NCBI RefSeq assembly: GCF_042646385.1
Contig: NZ_JBHRTO010000002.1
Span: 868,001-932,000 of the forward strand
DNA: 64,000 bases
Reading direction: 5' to 3'
Origin: Cypionkella sinensis
GTDB taxonomy: Bacteria > Pseudomonadota > Alphaproteobacteria > Rhodobacterales > Rhodobacteraceae
The translations under genes and the position numbers were made by a program. Within the stretch, counting starts at the first letter, position 1. Every line of letters starts with the position of its first letter. Under the pieces are notes generated by a model. The model did no database searches and was not told the origin of the DNA. It saw nothing but the letters and a program-made list of their open reading frames with translations. Positions 43,390-50,989 of the stretch are shown here, in pieces.

Positions 43390-44549
43390 AGGTTGAACTC
43401 CTTGCGAATGGCGGCAGAGTGCGCGCCGATCAAAGGCGCGGCTGCGGTGTTCACGGGGCGATGCCCGTTCAGACGCAGCGGCAGACGGGTGGTTTCAATC
43501 GAAACACCATCGGCGCGGGTCACGGTTTGCAACATGTCCAGGGTCTGAAAGCCTTCCGAGGCCAGCAGCGCGGGCCAATCCAACACCCGCGCGCACCAGA
43601 TATCCGCGGGTTCCAATACGGCAAGCCATTCGTCAATCGAGCGGGTGGCGACCTTGTCCGCAATCAGGCGCTTTATCGCATCGCGCTGGGTAAAGCTGAG
43701 TTTCGGATCATCACGGTAAGGCGCCAGCGTGTCGATCCGCATCAGATCCGCCAGCTTTGGCAGTGGCGTCATCGCGATGGCCAGCCAGCCATCGGTGGCC
43801 TGATACACGCCGTAAGGCGCAGACAGATAGGCATGGGCGCTGCGGAAATCCGACCGTTTCGGCAAGCGGCGGCCATCGTTCAGATGGGTGGTCAGCACCT
43901 CGAACTGAAAGTCGATCAATGCCTCCATCAGGCTGGTCTGCACATGCATGCCTTGGTTTGAAATCCCGCGTCGCACGAGGCCCGCAAGGATGCCCTGACA
44001 GCAGGCTGCCCCCGCCAGCATATCAGCAATCGCCAGACCAAACGGCACCGGGCCTTGGTCTTCATCGCCGTTCAGCCACATCACCCCCGAGCGCGCCTGC
44101 GCAAGCAGGTCTTGGCCTGGCCGCGCGACCCACGGCCCTTCATCGCCGTAACCGCTGATCGAGGCATAGACGAGACGCGGATTGATCGCCTTGACCGCGT
44201 CGTAATCGAAGCCAAGCCGTTCGATCACACCTGGACGGAAGTTCTGGATCAGCACATCGGCGCTGGTGATCAACTTGCGCAAGGCGGCTAGATCGGCGGG
44301 GTTCTTCAGGTCAATTGCAAGGCTTTCCTTGCCGCGATTGATGGCATGGAAAATCGTCGAATCGCCGCCAATCTCGGTATCCGACAGATACAGTCTGCGC
44401 GACAGATCGCCGCCATCCGGCCGTTCGATCTTGATCACCCGCGCGCCCATGTCAGCCAAACGCAACGAGCAATAGGGTCCGGACAGAAACTGGCTCATGT
44501 CCAGCACGATCAACCCGTCAAGCGGCAGAATGGCCTCGGTCTGTGTCAC
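43386..44549 (-). CDS. CaiB/BaiF family CoA-transferase
   Basis: A 387-residue class III CoA-transferase that moves CoA between carboxylic acids. Family motifs are LDMSQFLSGPYCSLRLADMGARVIK split over residues 16-40, the IERPDGGD loop, LAIDLKNPADLAALRKL, the NFRPGVIERLG segment and GYGDEGPWVARPGQDLLAQA. The catalytic Asp is expected in the GLAIADMLAG segment. The start chosen is a GTG at 44549 after GGGAG; a TTG at 44570 is possible. It heads an operon with the leaderless binding protein and ribose-type importer, downstream of the IclR gene. Confidence 0.88.
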   Translation of the reverse strand: MTQTEAILPLDGLIVLDMSQFLSGPYCSLRLADMGARVIKIERPDGGDLSRRLYLSDTEIGGDSTIFHAINRGKESLAIDLKNPADLAALRKLITSADVLIQNFRPGVIERLGFDYDAVKAINPRLVYASISGYGDEGPWVARPGQDLLAQARSGVMWLNGDEDQGPVPFGLAIADMLAGAACCQGILAGLVRRGISNQGMHVQTSLMEALIDFQFEVLTTHLNDGRRLPKRSDFRSAHAYLSAPYGVYQATDGWLAIAMTPLPKLADLMRIDTLAPYRDDPKLSFTQRDAIKRLIADKVATRSIDEWLAVLEPADIWCARVLDWPALLASEGFQTLDMLQTVTRADGVSIETTRLPLRLNGHRPVNTAAAPLIGAHSAAIRKEFNL

Positions 44550-44672
44550 GTCGCTCTCTCCCCGGCGCAATGTGCGCCGCCTTCGTCATGCCGCAATGCA
44601 GCACAATCTTTCGTTGGTAAATTATGTTTTCATTTATGGAAGAAACGCGCAAGCCAGAATCAGCAGGCTGGC

Positions 44673-44704
44673 ACAAAGAAAAAGCCCCGGCACGTGCCGG
44701 GGCT
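44673..44704 (-). terminator. Rho-independent terminator of the IclR gene
   Basis: AGCCCCGGCACGTGCCGGGGCT at 44683-44704 is (in two 11-base arms) a perfect palindrome and is followed on the minus strand by TTTTCTTTG. It lies about 25 bases after the IclR stop and should separate that gene from the CoA-transferase operon. Confidence 0.85.
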
Positions 44705-44729
44705 TGGGTATTGGCAGCGCATGGGCAAT

Positions 44730-45491
44730 TCAGGCGGTTGTCACCGACAACTCGTTCCCTGCCGCGCGCAGCAAAGCCAGCACGCGATCACGGTCCGGCG
44801 CATCGGGGTTTTCAAGGCGGCGCACGAAGGGGCAGGTCAGGGCAGCCAGCACGCTGCCATTCGGCCCCATGATCGGCACGGACAGGTTCCATACCGTCGG
44901 CGTTTGCTGGCTTTGCATCGCCTCATAGCCGTGCAAGGCCACATCGGCCAGTCGCTGCTCCAGATCAGTGGGCGCGACCTCATAGGGCATCTTCTCATGC
45001 TCTTCGAACATCAGTGCGCGTTCTTCGGGCGATGCGAAGGCCAGAATGACATGCCCAGAGCCCGAATTGACCAGCCCAATCTGCGCGCCTACACGGATTG
45101 TAACGCCCCAATATCCCGGCGCTTCAACCTGCGCGATCACCACCAGATCGCCGCGATCATAAATCACCAAATGGCAGGCTTGCTCGGCAGCGTTGGTAAA
45201 GCGGCGCATCACCGGCATCGCCTGCCCGACAAGACGGCGGATCGGCGGGCGCAGATGGGCCAGCAAGAACAGCTTCATCGTCAGCGCATAGGTATCGCCT
45301 TGCCGCGCAACATAACCACGCCGCGCAAGGCGGTCGAGCATCCGGTAAAGTTCAGTCGGAGACCGGTTCAGCGCTGTTGAGATGTCTTTCAGTGTCATGC
45401 CCTCTTCGCGGGCGGCCAAGAGTTCGATCATATCGAGCCCCTTGTCCAGCGCAGGGGCACGGTAGCGGCCGTCGTCTTCAGTCTCTGACAT
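44730..45491 (-). CDS. IclR family transcriptional regulator
   Basis: A 253-residue regulator. The N-terminal winged helix-turn-helix spans about residues 14-75 (GMTLKDISTALNRSPTELYRML with a YVARQGDTYALT wing), and a GAF-like IclR effector domain follows, with NSGSGHVILAF near 140 and a late VWNLSVPIMGPNGSVLAALTCPF segment. It is divergent from the lactonase gene and upstream of the CoA-transferase/sugar-transport operon, so it probably controls both. Palindromes in the divergent gap at 45494-45545 are candidate binding sites. Confidence 0.9.
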   Translation of the reverse strand: MSETEDDGRYRAPALDKGLDMIELLAAREEGMTLKDISTALNRSPTELYRMLDRLARRGYVARQGDTYALTMKLFLLAHLRPPIRRLVGQAMPVMRRFTNAAEQACHLVIYDRGDLVVIAQVEAPGYWGVTIRVGAQIGLVNSGSGHVILAFASPEERALMFEEHEKMPYEVAPTDLEQRLADVALHGYEAMQSQQTPTVWNLSVPIMGPNGSVLAALTCPFVRRLENPDAPDRDRVLALLRAAGNELSVTTA

Positions 45492-45493
45492 GG

Positions 45494-45545
45494 TTTCACC
45501 TGTGAAATTATCACATCAAGCTACGCATTGACGCAGCTGCGTCAA
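45494..45545. promoter_or_regulatory. Operator region between IclR and lactonase genes
   Basis: Three symmetrical elements lie here: TTTCAC-ct-GTGAAA (45494-45507); the overlapping TGTGA-N5-TCACA (45501-45515), which resembles a CRP-like site with a one-base shorter spacer; and TTGACGCAGCTGCGTCAA (45528-45545), a perfect 18-base palindrome. Their place between divergent genes suggests binding of the IclR protein and perhaps a second regulator. Confidence 0.6.
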
Positions 45546-45621
45546 CAGAGTTTACTGGCAGTATGATTTTTTACATATGGAAGATGGTCCGTTAGGGCGC
45601 GATCTGGGTCAGGGGGACATG

Positions 45622-46716
45622 ATGGGCGAATTGCTGTTGTTTATAGGCACGCTGAACCGTGAGGCACCCTATTTTCAGGGCGCGCGCGGGGATGGATTGA
45701 ATGTATTTGACTTTGACGAAGACGCGCTGACGTTTCGCAAGCGGGCAGTCTACCGCCAAGTGGAAAATCCGACCTATCTGTCGGTCAGCGCCGATGGGCG
45801 CCGTGTCTATGCCAATTCCGAAGTGGCAGATTGGCGGGAGGGATTGGTGACGGCGTTTACCTTCGACCCTGAGACGGGGACGCTGGCGTATCTGAACACC
45901 CAACCAAGCCGTGGCAGCATCACCGCGCATAACATGATCTCGCGCGATGGGCGGCGGTTGTTTGTGGCCAATTATACGGTGGGCGAGGGCGGGCCGGACC
46001 AGTCTTTGGTGGTGTTTGATATTGATTCGAAGGGCCTGTCGCCTGCGATGGCAAGCGTCGCGCATCAAGGCTCTGGCCCCGATGCGGCAAGGCAGGAGCG
46101 GGCGCATGCGCATAGCGTCACAGAGGTGGTGCAGGGCAGCATGGTGATTGTCGCCGATCTGGGCATGGATGCGCTGATCACCTACAGGATTGGTGCCGAT
46201 GGGGTGCCGGTGCGTATCGCTTTGGCGCAGACGGCGCCGGGGGCCGGGCCAAGGCATGTGGCGTTGCATCCGGGGGGGCGGTTTGTGTTTGTGATGAACG
46301 AGCTGGACTCGACCGTGACGGCGCATGGGTTTGATGCGGTGACGGGACAGCTTTCGCCGATTGATCGCCAGCCTGCGGTGGCGGATGAGGCACGGGCGGG
46401 GAATCATTGTTCGGACATTCAGATTTCACCCGATGGGCGGTTTTTGTATGGCGGCAATCGCGGGCATGACAGTGTCGCGATCTTTGAGGTCAATCAGTAC
46501 ACGGGCCATCTGACCCCGCGCGGGTTTGTGCCCTGCGGTGGGGCGACACCCCGGCATTTGGCGATCACGCCTTCGGGGCGGCATCTGCTGGTGGCAAACC
46601 AGAATTCAGACCGGGTGAGCGTGCTGGCACGGGATGCGGACACAGGTGGCTTGCGGGACACCGGGGCCGCTTTGCAGATTGGCACGCCGATGTGCCTGAA
46701 ATTCGCGGAGGTATAG
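45622..46716 (+). CDS. Lactonase family protein (7-bladed beta-propeller)
   Basis: A 364-residue protein of the YbhE/Pgl lactonase family, which hydrolyses sugar lactones such as 6-phosphogluconolactone or carries out related muconate-lactone reactions. Repeated propeller blades are visible as VSADGRRVYA, ISRDGRRLFVANY, GAGPRHVALHPGGRFVFVMNE, ISPDGRFLYGGNRGHDSVA and ITPSGRHLLVANQNSD. The ATG at 45622 has AGGGGG five bases upstream; an ATG at 45577 without a comparable site is the alternative. It is 3 bases ahead of the MaoC gene and divergent from the IclR regulator. Confidence 0.87.
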   Translation: MGELLLFIGTLNREAPYFQGARGDGLNVFDFDEDALTFRKRAVYRQVENPTYLSVSADGRRVYANSEVADWREGLVTAFTFDPETGTLAYLNTQPSRGSITAHNMISRDGRRLFVANYTVGEGGPDQSLVVFDIDSKGLSPAMASVAHQGSGPDAARQERAHAHSVTEVVQGSMVIVADLGMDALITYRIGADGVPVRIALAQTAPGAGPRHVALHPGGRFVFVMNELDSTVTAHGFDAVTGQLSPIDRQPAVADEARAGNHCSDIQISPDGRFLYGGNRGHDSVAIFEVNQYTGHLTPRGFVPCGGATPRHLAITPSGRHLLVANQNSDRVSVLARDADTGGLRDTGAALQIGTPMCLKFAEV

Positions 46717-46719
46717 GCG

Positions 46720-47286
46720 ATGGCGGAGATTGGAGTGCATCCGCGCGGGCTGCCGGGGTTGCCGGACGACCATGCAAAAATTCCGGTTTGGAATGCCGAG
46801 AACTGGTTTTACGAGGATTTTGCGATTGGCGATAAAATCCGGTCGATCCGCCGCACGATTGCCGAGGGCGAGTCGATGCAGTTCAATTCGCTGGTGATGG
46901 ACCATCATCCCTACGTCAGCGATGAGCGTTTTGCGGTGGAGGAAGGCGTGTTTGGCCGCCGCTTGGTGGCGGGGGCGTTTGTGTTTTCACTCGGGCTTGG
47001 GCTGGCGGCGACAAACTGCCTGAACTCATTCAGCTATGGCTATGACCGGCTGCGGTTCATTAAGCCGGTGTTCATCGGCGACACCATCTACACCATTCGC
47101 GAGAATCTGGCGAAAGAGGTGCATTCCGAAAAGATGGGCAAGCTGCGGGTCAGCTATTCGGTCTATAAGGGCGAGGGCGAGTTGGTGCTGTATGCCGAGC
47201 ATCTGCTGACAGCGCTTTACCGCGATCCAGCGCCGTTTGCTGAAGCAGCAAGGGCGCGGATGGCCGAAAAGGCGGCGCGGGTTTAG
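46720..47286 (+). CDS. MaoC family dehydratase (hot-dog fold)
   Basis: A 188-residue MaoC-like protein, a family of enoyl-CoA hydratases/dehydratases. The opening YEDFAIGDKIRSIRRTI, the IAEGESMQFNSLVMDHHPY hydratase-type segment, and SYGYDRLRFIKPVFIGDTIY are present. The usual catalytic Asp/His pair of MaoC is represented only loosely by the DHHPYVSDE stretch. A GGAGG ribosome site precedes it. With the CaiB/BaiF gene in the same regulon, a CoA-thioester step is plausible. A related MaoC gene lies at 50543. Confidence 0.83.
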   Translation: MAEIGVHPRGLPGLPDDHAKIPVWNAENWFYEDFAIGDKIRSIRRTIAEGESMQFNSLVMDHHPYVSDERFAVEEGVFGRRLVAGAFVFSLGLGLAATNCLNSFSYGYDRLRFIKPVFIGDTIYTIRENLAKEVHSEKMGKLRVSYSVYKGEGELVLYAEHLLTALYRDPAPFAEAARARMAEKAARV

Positions 47287-47312
47287 GCTGGTCGCCGCGC
47301 GCTTTCCAGCGG

Positions 47313-47398
47313 TGGCACTGTCCTGAAGTGCCATTCCCAGCTGGGAATGACTTGTGTGGATAAACCCCTGCAACCACTATATGTTGTGGTTGAAGGGG
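47313..47398. terminator. Hairpins between convergent MaoC and FAH genes
   Basis: Three structures occupy the convergent gap: TGGCACT/AGTGCCA (47313-47333), the perfect palindrome ATTCCCAGCTGGGAAT (47333-47348), and a long hairpin CCCCT-g-CAACCAC / GTGGTTG-a-AGGGG (47365-47398) with an 8-base loop. The last is the best candidate for a bidirectional terminator, although no long T-run follows on either side. Confidence 0.5.
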
Positions 47399-47410
47399 CT
47401 AATCCTTGTC

Positions 47411-48250
47411 TTATTGATCGTTTACGCAGGTTTGGCGCTGGTCGCCCAGACCTTCGATGCCCAATTCCACCACATCGCCCGCCTTCAGATAACGCGGCGG
47501 TTTCATGCCCAGACCAACGCCCGGCGGCGTTCCCGTTGAAATCACGTCACCCGGATGCAGGGTGAAGAATTGCGACAGGTAAGACACCAGATACGGGATC
47601 TGATAGACCATCGTGTTGGTCGAGCCGTTCTGCATCTGCGCGCCGTTGACCTTCAGCCACATATGCAGATCGTTGGGATTGGCGACCTCATCGCGCGTCA
47701 CCAGCCACGGGCCGATCGGGCCGAAATTGTCCGAAGACTTGCCCTTGGACCATTGGCCGGACCGTTCGGTCTGATAGGCGCGCTCTGACACATCGTTGCA
47801 GACGCAGAAGCCTGCGACGTGATCCATCGCATCGGCCTCGGCGATATACTTGCCGGGTTTGCCGATGACGAAGGCCAACTCCACCTCCCAATCGGTCTTT
47901 TCCGAACCGCGCGGGATGATGATGTCGTCATTCGGGCCGCAGACGGCAGAGGTGTATTTGGCGAAGATCACCGGCTCGGGCGGCACGGCCATGCCGGATT
48001 CGGCGGCGTGATCGGAATAGTTCAGGCCGATGCAGATGAATTTGCCGATCTGCCCGACGCAAGCACCGTAGCGCGGGTTGCCTTCGACCAAGGGCAGACT
48101 GGCGGGGTCGATGGATTCAAGGCGGTCGAGATTGGCCAGCACGTCGCCTGCAATGTCAGGCACATGCGCCGACAGATCACGGATATCGCCATCGGCGTCG
48201 ATCAGGCCGGGTTTTTCAGCGCCACGGGCACCGTAACGGACGAGTTTCAT
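47411..48250 (-). CDS. Fumarylacetoacetate hydrolase family protein, 2,4-diketo-3-deoxy-sugar-acid hydrolase candidate
   Basis: A 279-residue FAH-superfamily enzyme. The catalytic core reads FICIGLNYSDHAAESG, PEPVIFAKYTSAVCGPNDDI, DWEVELAFVIGKPGKYI with the metal-binding acidic residues, and the conserved ISTGTPPGVGLGM. Enzymes of this branch in non-phosphorylative L-fucose and L-rhamnose pathways cleave 2,4-diketo-3-deoxy acids to pyruvate and lactate. It is the last gene of the minus operon, 15 bases after the SDR dehydrogenase that would make its substrate. The assignment of step is by context. Confidence 0.87.
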   Translation of the reverse strand: MKLVRYGARGAEKPGLIDADGDIRDLSAHVPDIAGDVLANLDRLESIDPASLPLVEGNPRYGACVGQIGKFICIGLNYSDHAAESGMAVPPEPVIFAKYTSAVCGPNDDIIIPRGSEKTDWEVELAFVIGKPGKYIAEADAMDHVAGFCVCNDVSERAYQTERSGQWSKGKSSDNFGPIGPWLVTRDEVANPNDLHMWLKVNGAQMQNGSTNTMVYQIPYLVSYLSQFFTLHPGDVISTGTPPGVGLGMKPPRYLKAGDVVELGIEGLGDQRQTCVNDQ

Positions 48251-48265
48251 AGGGATTTCCTTGTC

Positions 48266-49003
48266 TTAGATGGTCCAGCCGCCATCAAGCGCGATCAACT
48301 GGCCGGTGGTGTAGGCGGATTCGTCGGCCGCCAGATAGGCGACCATGGCGGCGATCTCCTTGGGCTTGCCGATGCGGCCCATCGGTTGACGCGCGATGAA
48401 GGCGGCCATGGCGGATTCGTAGTTGCCGGTGTCGCGCAGACGCTGGTGCAAAGAGGGGCTGTCGACGGTGCCGGGGCAGACCGCATTGCAGCGGATGCCT
48501 TGCTTGACGTAATCCTGCGCCACGGATTTGGTGATACCGCCAACTGCGGCCTTGGACGCCGAATAGATGAAGCGGTTTGGCGGCGCGGTCAGGGGCCCCG
48601 CAACGGATGCCATGTTGATGATCGACCCGCCGCCTTGCGCGACCATGCCGGGTAGAACCGCACGCAGCATCCGATACATCGCCTTGCAGTTCAGTGCGAA
48701 AGCGAAATCCCAATCGTCTTCGGTGGATTGCATGATGTCGCCTGCATGGACCACGCCTGCGCAGTTGAACAGGATGTCGATGCGGCCAGCCGCGGCCACT
48801 GTGGCGGTGATCGCCTCGGCATCCAGCACGTTCAGCACTTGCGTGGTGATGCCGGGGGTGCCGTTGAGTTCGTCGAGCGTTGCGGCGTTCACATCGGTCG
48901 CCAGCACTTCGGCGCCTTCTTCGGCCAAGCGCAGGGCGGTGGCCTTGCCGATGCCCTGTCCGGCGGCGGTGATCAGGGCGCGTTTGCCCAGCAGTCTTTG
49001 CAT
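48266..49003 (-). CDS. SDR family oxidoreductase, 2-keto-3-deoxy-L-fuconate/rhamnonate 4-dehydrogenase candidate
   Basis: A 245-residue short-chain dehydrogenase. The cofactor motif is ITAAGQGIGKATALRLAEEG, with Asp in ATDVNAAT favouring NAD, then NCAGVVHAG, the catalytic Ser near FIYSASKAAVGG with Tyr and Lys (YSASK), and a C-terminal GQLIALDGGWTI. It resembles the BDHA/DHRS6-type enzymes, which include the 2-keto-3-deoxy-L-fuconate dehydrogenase of Xanthomonas. It lies directly upstream of the FAH-family hydrolase, the expected next step. Confidence 0.86.
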   Translation of the reverse strand: MQRLLGKRALITAAGQGIGKATALRLAEEGAEVLATDVNAATLDELNGTPGITTQVLNVLDAEAITATVAAAGRIDILFNCAGVVHAGDIMQSTEDDWDFAFALNCKAMYRMLRAVLPGMVAQGGGSIINMASVAGPLTAPPNRFIYSASKAAVGGITKSVAQDYVKQGIRCNAVCPGTVDSPSLHQRLRDTGNYESAMAAFIARQPMGRIGKPKEIAAMVAYLAADESAYTTGQLIALDGGWTI

Positions 49004-49014
49004 CTTGTGGTCCT

Positions 49015-50223
49015 TTATGCGGCACCCGGCAGGCAGGCCGGGCCGATGGGTTCGAAAGATTTGTAGGTGAGGATGAATTCGCGGTGGCCGAGTTCCTCGG
49101 ATCTGGTCTGTTTGCCGGCGGCGACCGCGACGACCAGATCGCGGATTTCCTGGCCCACTTCGGGGATGGAACGGCGGCCTTCGATGATGTCGCCCGCGTT
49201 CACGTCCATATCCTCGGACAGTGCGCGGTAGGTGTCGGGGTTGGCGCAGATCTTGATCACGGGCGAGATGGCGCTGCCGACGACCGAGCCGCGCCCGGTC
49301 ACAAACAGCGTCATATGCGCACCAGAGGCGATCATCTCGACGATTTCGGCATTGTCGGAAATGTTCGGAAAGCCAAAGCGGACATCGCCGTCGGGGACCA
49401 CATCCATCAGGTAAAGCCCGCCTGTGGGGGGGATGTCGCCGGGTTTGATCAGGCCGGAAATCGGGCTGTCGCCGGATTTGACATAAGCGCCCAGCGATTT
49501 CTCCTCGATGGTGGACAGCCCGCCTGCGGCATTGCCCGCGGCGAAAGACCCGTAGCCGAGGGTGGCGTAATAGCGTTCGGCCTTCTGCACGCTTTCGCGC
49601 AGGATCTGGCCCAGTTCGGGGGTGATGGCGCGTTCGGCCATGATCTCTTCGCAGCCTATCAACTCGCCGGTTTCCTCAAAGATGCAGGCGGCGCCTTCGG
49701 CGACCAGCAGGTCAAACGCCTTGCCAGCGGCGGGGTTGCCGGAAATGCCGGAGGTTCCGTCCGAGCCGCCGCAGACGGTGCCGATGATCAACTCATCCAC
49801 CCCCATCGGGGCGCGGGGGCCGGTGGCGATCTGGGTCAGGGTCTGGGCGATCCAATCCGCCCCGGCCTGCACGGTGGAGCGGGTGCCGCCAGCACGCTGG
49901 ATCACCAGCGTTTTCACCGGGCGGCCCGAGGCGTCAACCGCATTGGCCGCGCGGACCTTGTCAAAGCTTTCGCAGCCCAGCGAGACGAACAGCACCGCGC
50001 CGACATTGGGATGGGTGCAGAGCTTTTCCATCATCTGTGCGGCATATTCGTTGGGGTAGCAGCCGGGAAAGCCGATCAGTTGCACATCGCCTTCGTGGGG
50101 GGTGTTGCGGAAACGGTGGACGATTTCTGACGCCACGAAATGCGCGCATTCGACCAGATAGGCGACAACCACGGTATTGCGGATGCCTTTGCGGCCATCG
50201 GCGCGGGCCCAGGCGTTGATCAT
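49015..50223 (-). CDS. UxaA family hydrolase, large (catalytic) subunit
   Basis: A 402-residue protein matching the main domain of altronate/galactarate dehydratases. Features are RADGRKGIRNTVVVAYLVECA, IGFPGCYPNEYA, VSLGCESFDKV, an IGTVCGGSDGTSGISGNPAAG iron-site cysteine motif, and a terminal IWKICAN-like VIKICANPDTYR. It overlaps the SAF-domain subunit by 4 bases. Such split pairs dehydrate sugar acids; the same architecture is also used by the sulfolactate sulfo-lyase SuyAB. Here a sugar acid is more likely, given the mutarotase, lactonase and importer around it. Confidence 0.85.
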   Translation of the reverse strand: MINAWARADGRKGIRNTVVVAYLVECAHFVASEIVHRFRNTPHEGDVQLIGFPGCYPNEYAAQMMEKLCTHPNVGAVLFVSLGCESFDKVRAANAVDASGRPVKTLVIQRAGGTRSTVQAGADWIAQTLTQIATGPRAPMGVDELIIGTVCGGSDGTSGISGNPAAGKAFDLLVAEGAACIFEETGELIGCEEIMAERAITPELGQILRESVQKAERYYATLGYGSFAAGNAAGGLSTIEEKSLGAYVKSGDSPISGLIKPGDIPPTGGLYLMDVVPDGDVRFGFPNISDNAEIVEMIASGAHMTLFVTGRGSVVGSAISPVIKICANPDTYRALSEDMDVNAGDIIEGRRSIPEVGQEIRDLVVAVAAGKQTRSEELGHREFILTYKSFEPIGPACLPGAA

Positions 50224-50546
50224 AGCGATACTCCGGCAGAAACCCCGTCGGCATCTTGCAGCGAGATCGTCGCGGTATAGGCCGAGCGGATGTTGTGGAT
50301 ATGGACATGCGCGCCCGCAGCAATCGGGGCGGTGGCGATGCCGATGGGCATGCCGTATTTCAAGATCGTGTCGCCCTCGGCAATGGCGTGGCGGGCGATC
50401 TTGTGGGCCATCGGAATGGGGCGGGTCAGCGTGGTTGGGCCGGATTCGAGCGTGACCACCAGCCCCTCGGGCGCGTTGGCGCGGGCAACCAGCACGTTGT
50501 CTTTGTCGGACAGCAAGAGAAACGGGCCGAAATCGAAGCCGGTCAT
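50220..50546 (-). CDS. UxaA family small subunit, SAF domain
   Basis: A 108-residue SAF-domain protein, the partner of the large UxaA-type subunit. It begins MTGFDFGPFLLLSDKDNVLVA and contains PMAHKIARHAIAEGDTILKYG and IGIATAPIAAGAHVHIHN, the usual SAF elements of altronate dehydratase N-termini. The ATG at 50546 has GGAG eight bases upstream and overlaps the MaoC stop by 4 bases; a GTG at 50555 is less likely. Confidence 0.86.
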   Translation of the reverse strand: MTGFDFGPFLLLSDKDNVLVARANAPEGLVVTLESGPTTLTRPIPMAHKIARHAIAEGDTILKYGMPIGIATAPIAAGAHVHIHNIRSAYTATISLQDADGVSAGVSL

Positions 50547-50989
50547 TTCTTGCACTCCACCATATAGATGTGATCGGCCACCAGAACGGTTTCGCCGGCT
50601 TGTTTGGTGACAGTCAGACGCTCGGTCACGCGGCCATAGCCGGGGCGTTTCTCCATCAATTCCTTGGCGATGATCTCTACTCGGCTGCGCAGGGTGTCGC
50701 CGATGAACACGGGCTTCACAAAGCGCATCCGGTCGTAGCCGTAGGAAAACGCCACCGGGTTGATGATGGTGGCGGTCAGGCCGACGCCGATGGTGAACAC
50801 CATAGTACCGTGGGCGATGCGTTGGCCGAAGGGTAGGGTTTTGCAGAACTCGGCATCGAGGTGATGCGGAAAGAAGTCGCCGGAATGTCCGGCGTGGACG
50901 ACAAAATCAGTTTCAGTGATGGTGCGGCCCGTGGTGTGGCGCGCCTCGCCGATCGTGTAATCTTCATAGTATTTGGTCTGTTCAAGCAT
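50543..50989 (-). CDS. MaoC family dehydratase (hot-dog fold)
   Basis: A 148-residue MaoC-like protein with YYEDYTIGEARHTTGRTITETDF, the hydratase motif HAGHSGDFFPHHLDAEF, LPFGQRIAHGTMVFTIGVGL and SYGYDRMRFVKPVFIGDTL. The D/H active-site elements are better preserved than in the 46720 copy. The start at 50989 (MLEQTKYYEDY) overlaps the Gfo/Idh gene by 8 bases. Why a CoA-type hydratase is in a non-phosphorylative sugar operon is unclear; it may act on a non-CoA substrate. Confidence 0.86.
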   Translation of the reverse strand: MLEQTKYYEDYTIGEARHTTGRTITETDFVVHAGHSGDFFPHHLDAEFCKTLPFGQRIAHGTMVFTIGVGLTATIINPVAFSYGYDRMRFVKPVFIGDTLRSRVEIIAKELMEKRPGYGRVTERLTVTKQAGETVLVADHIYMVECKK

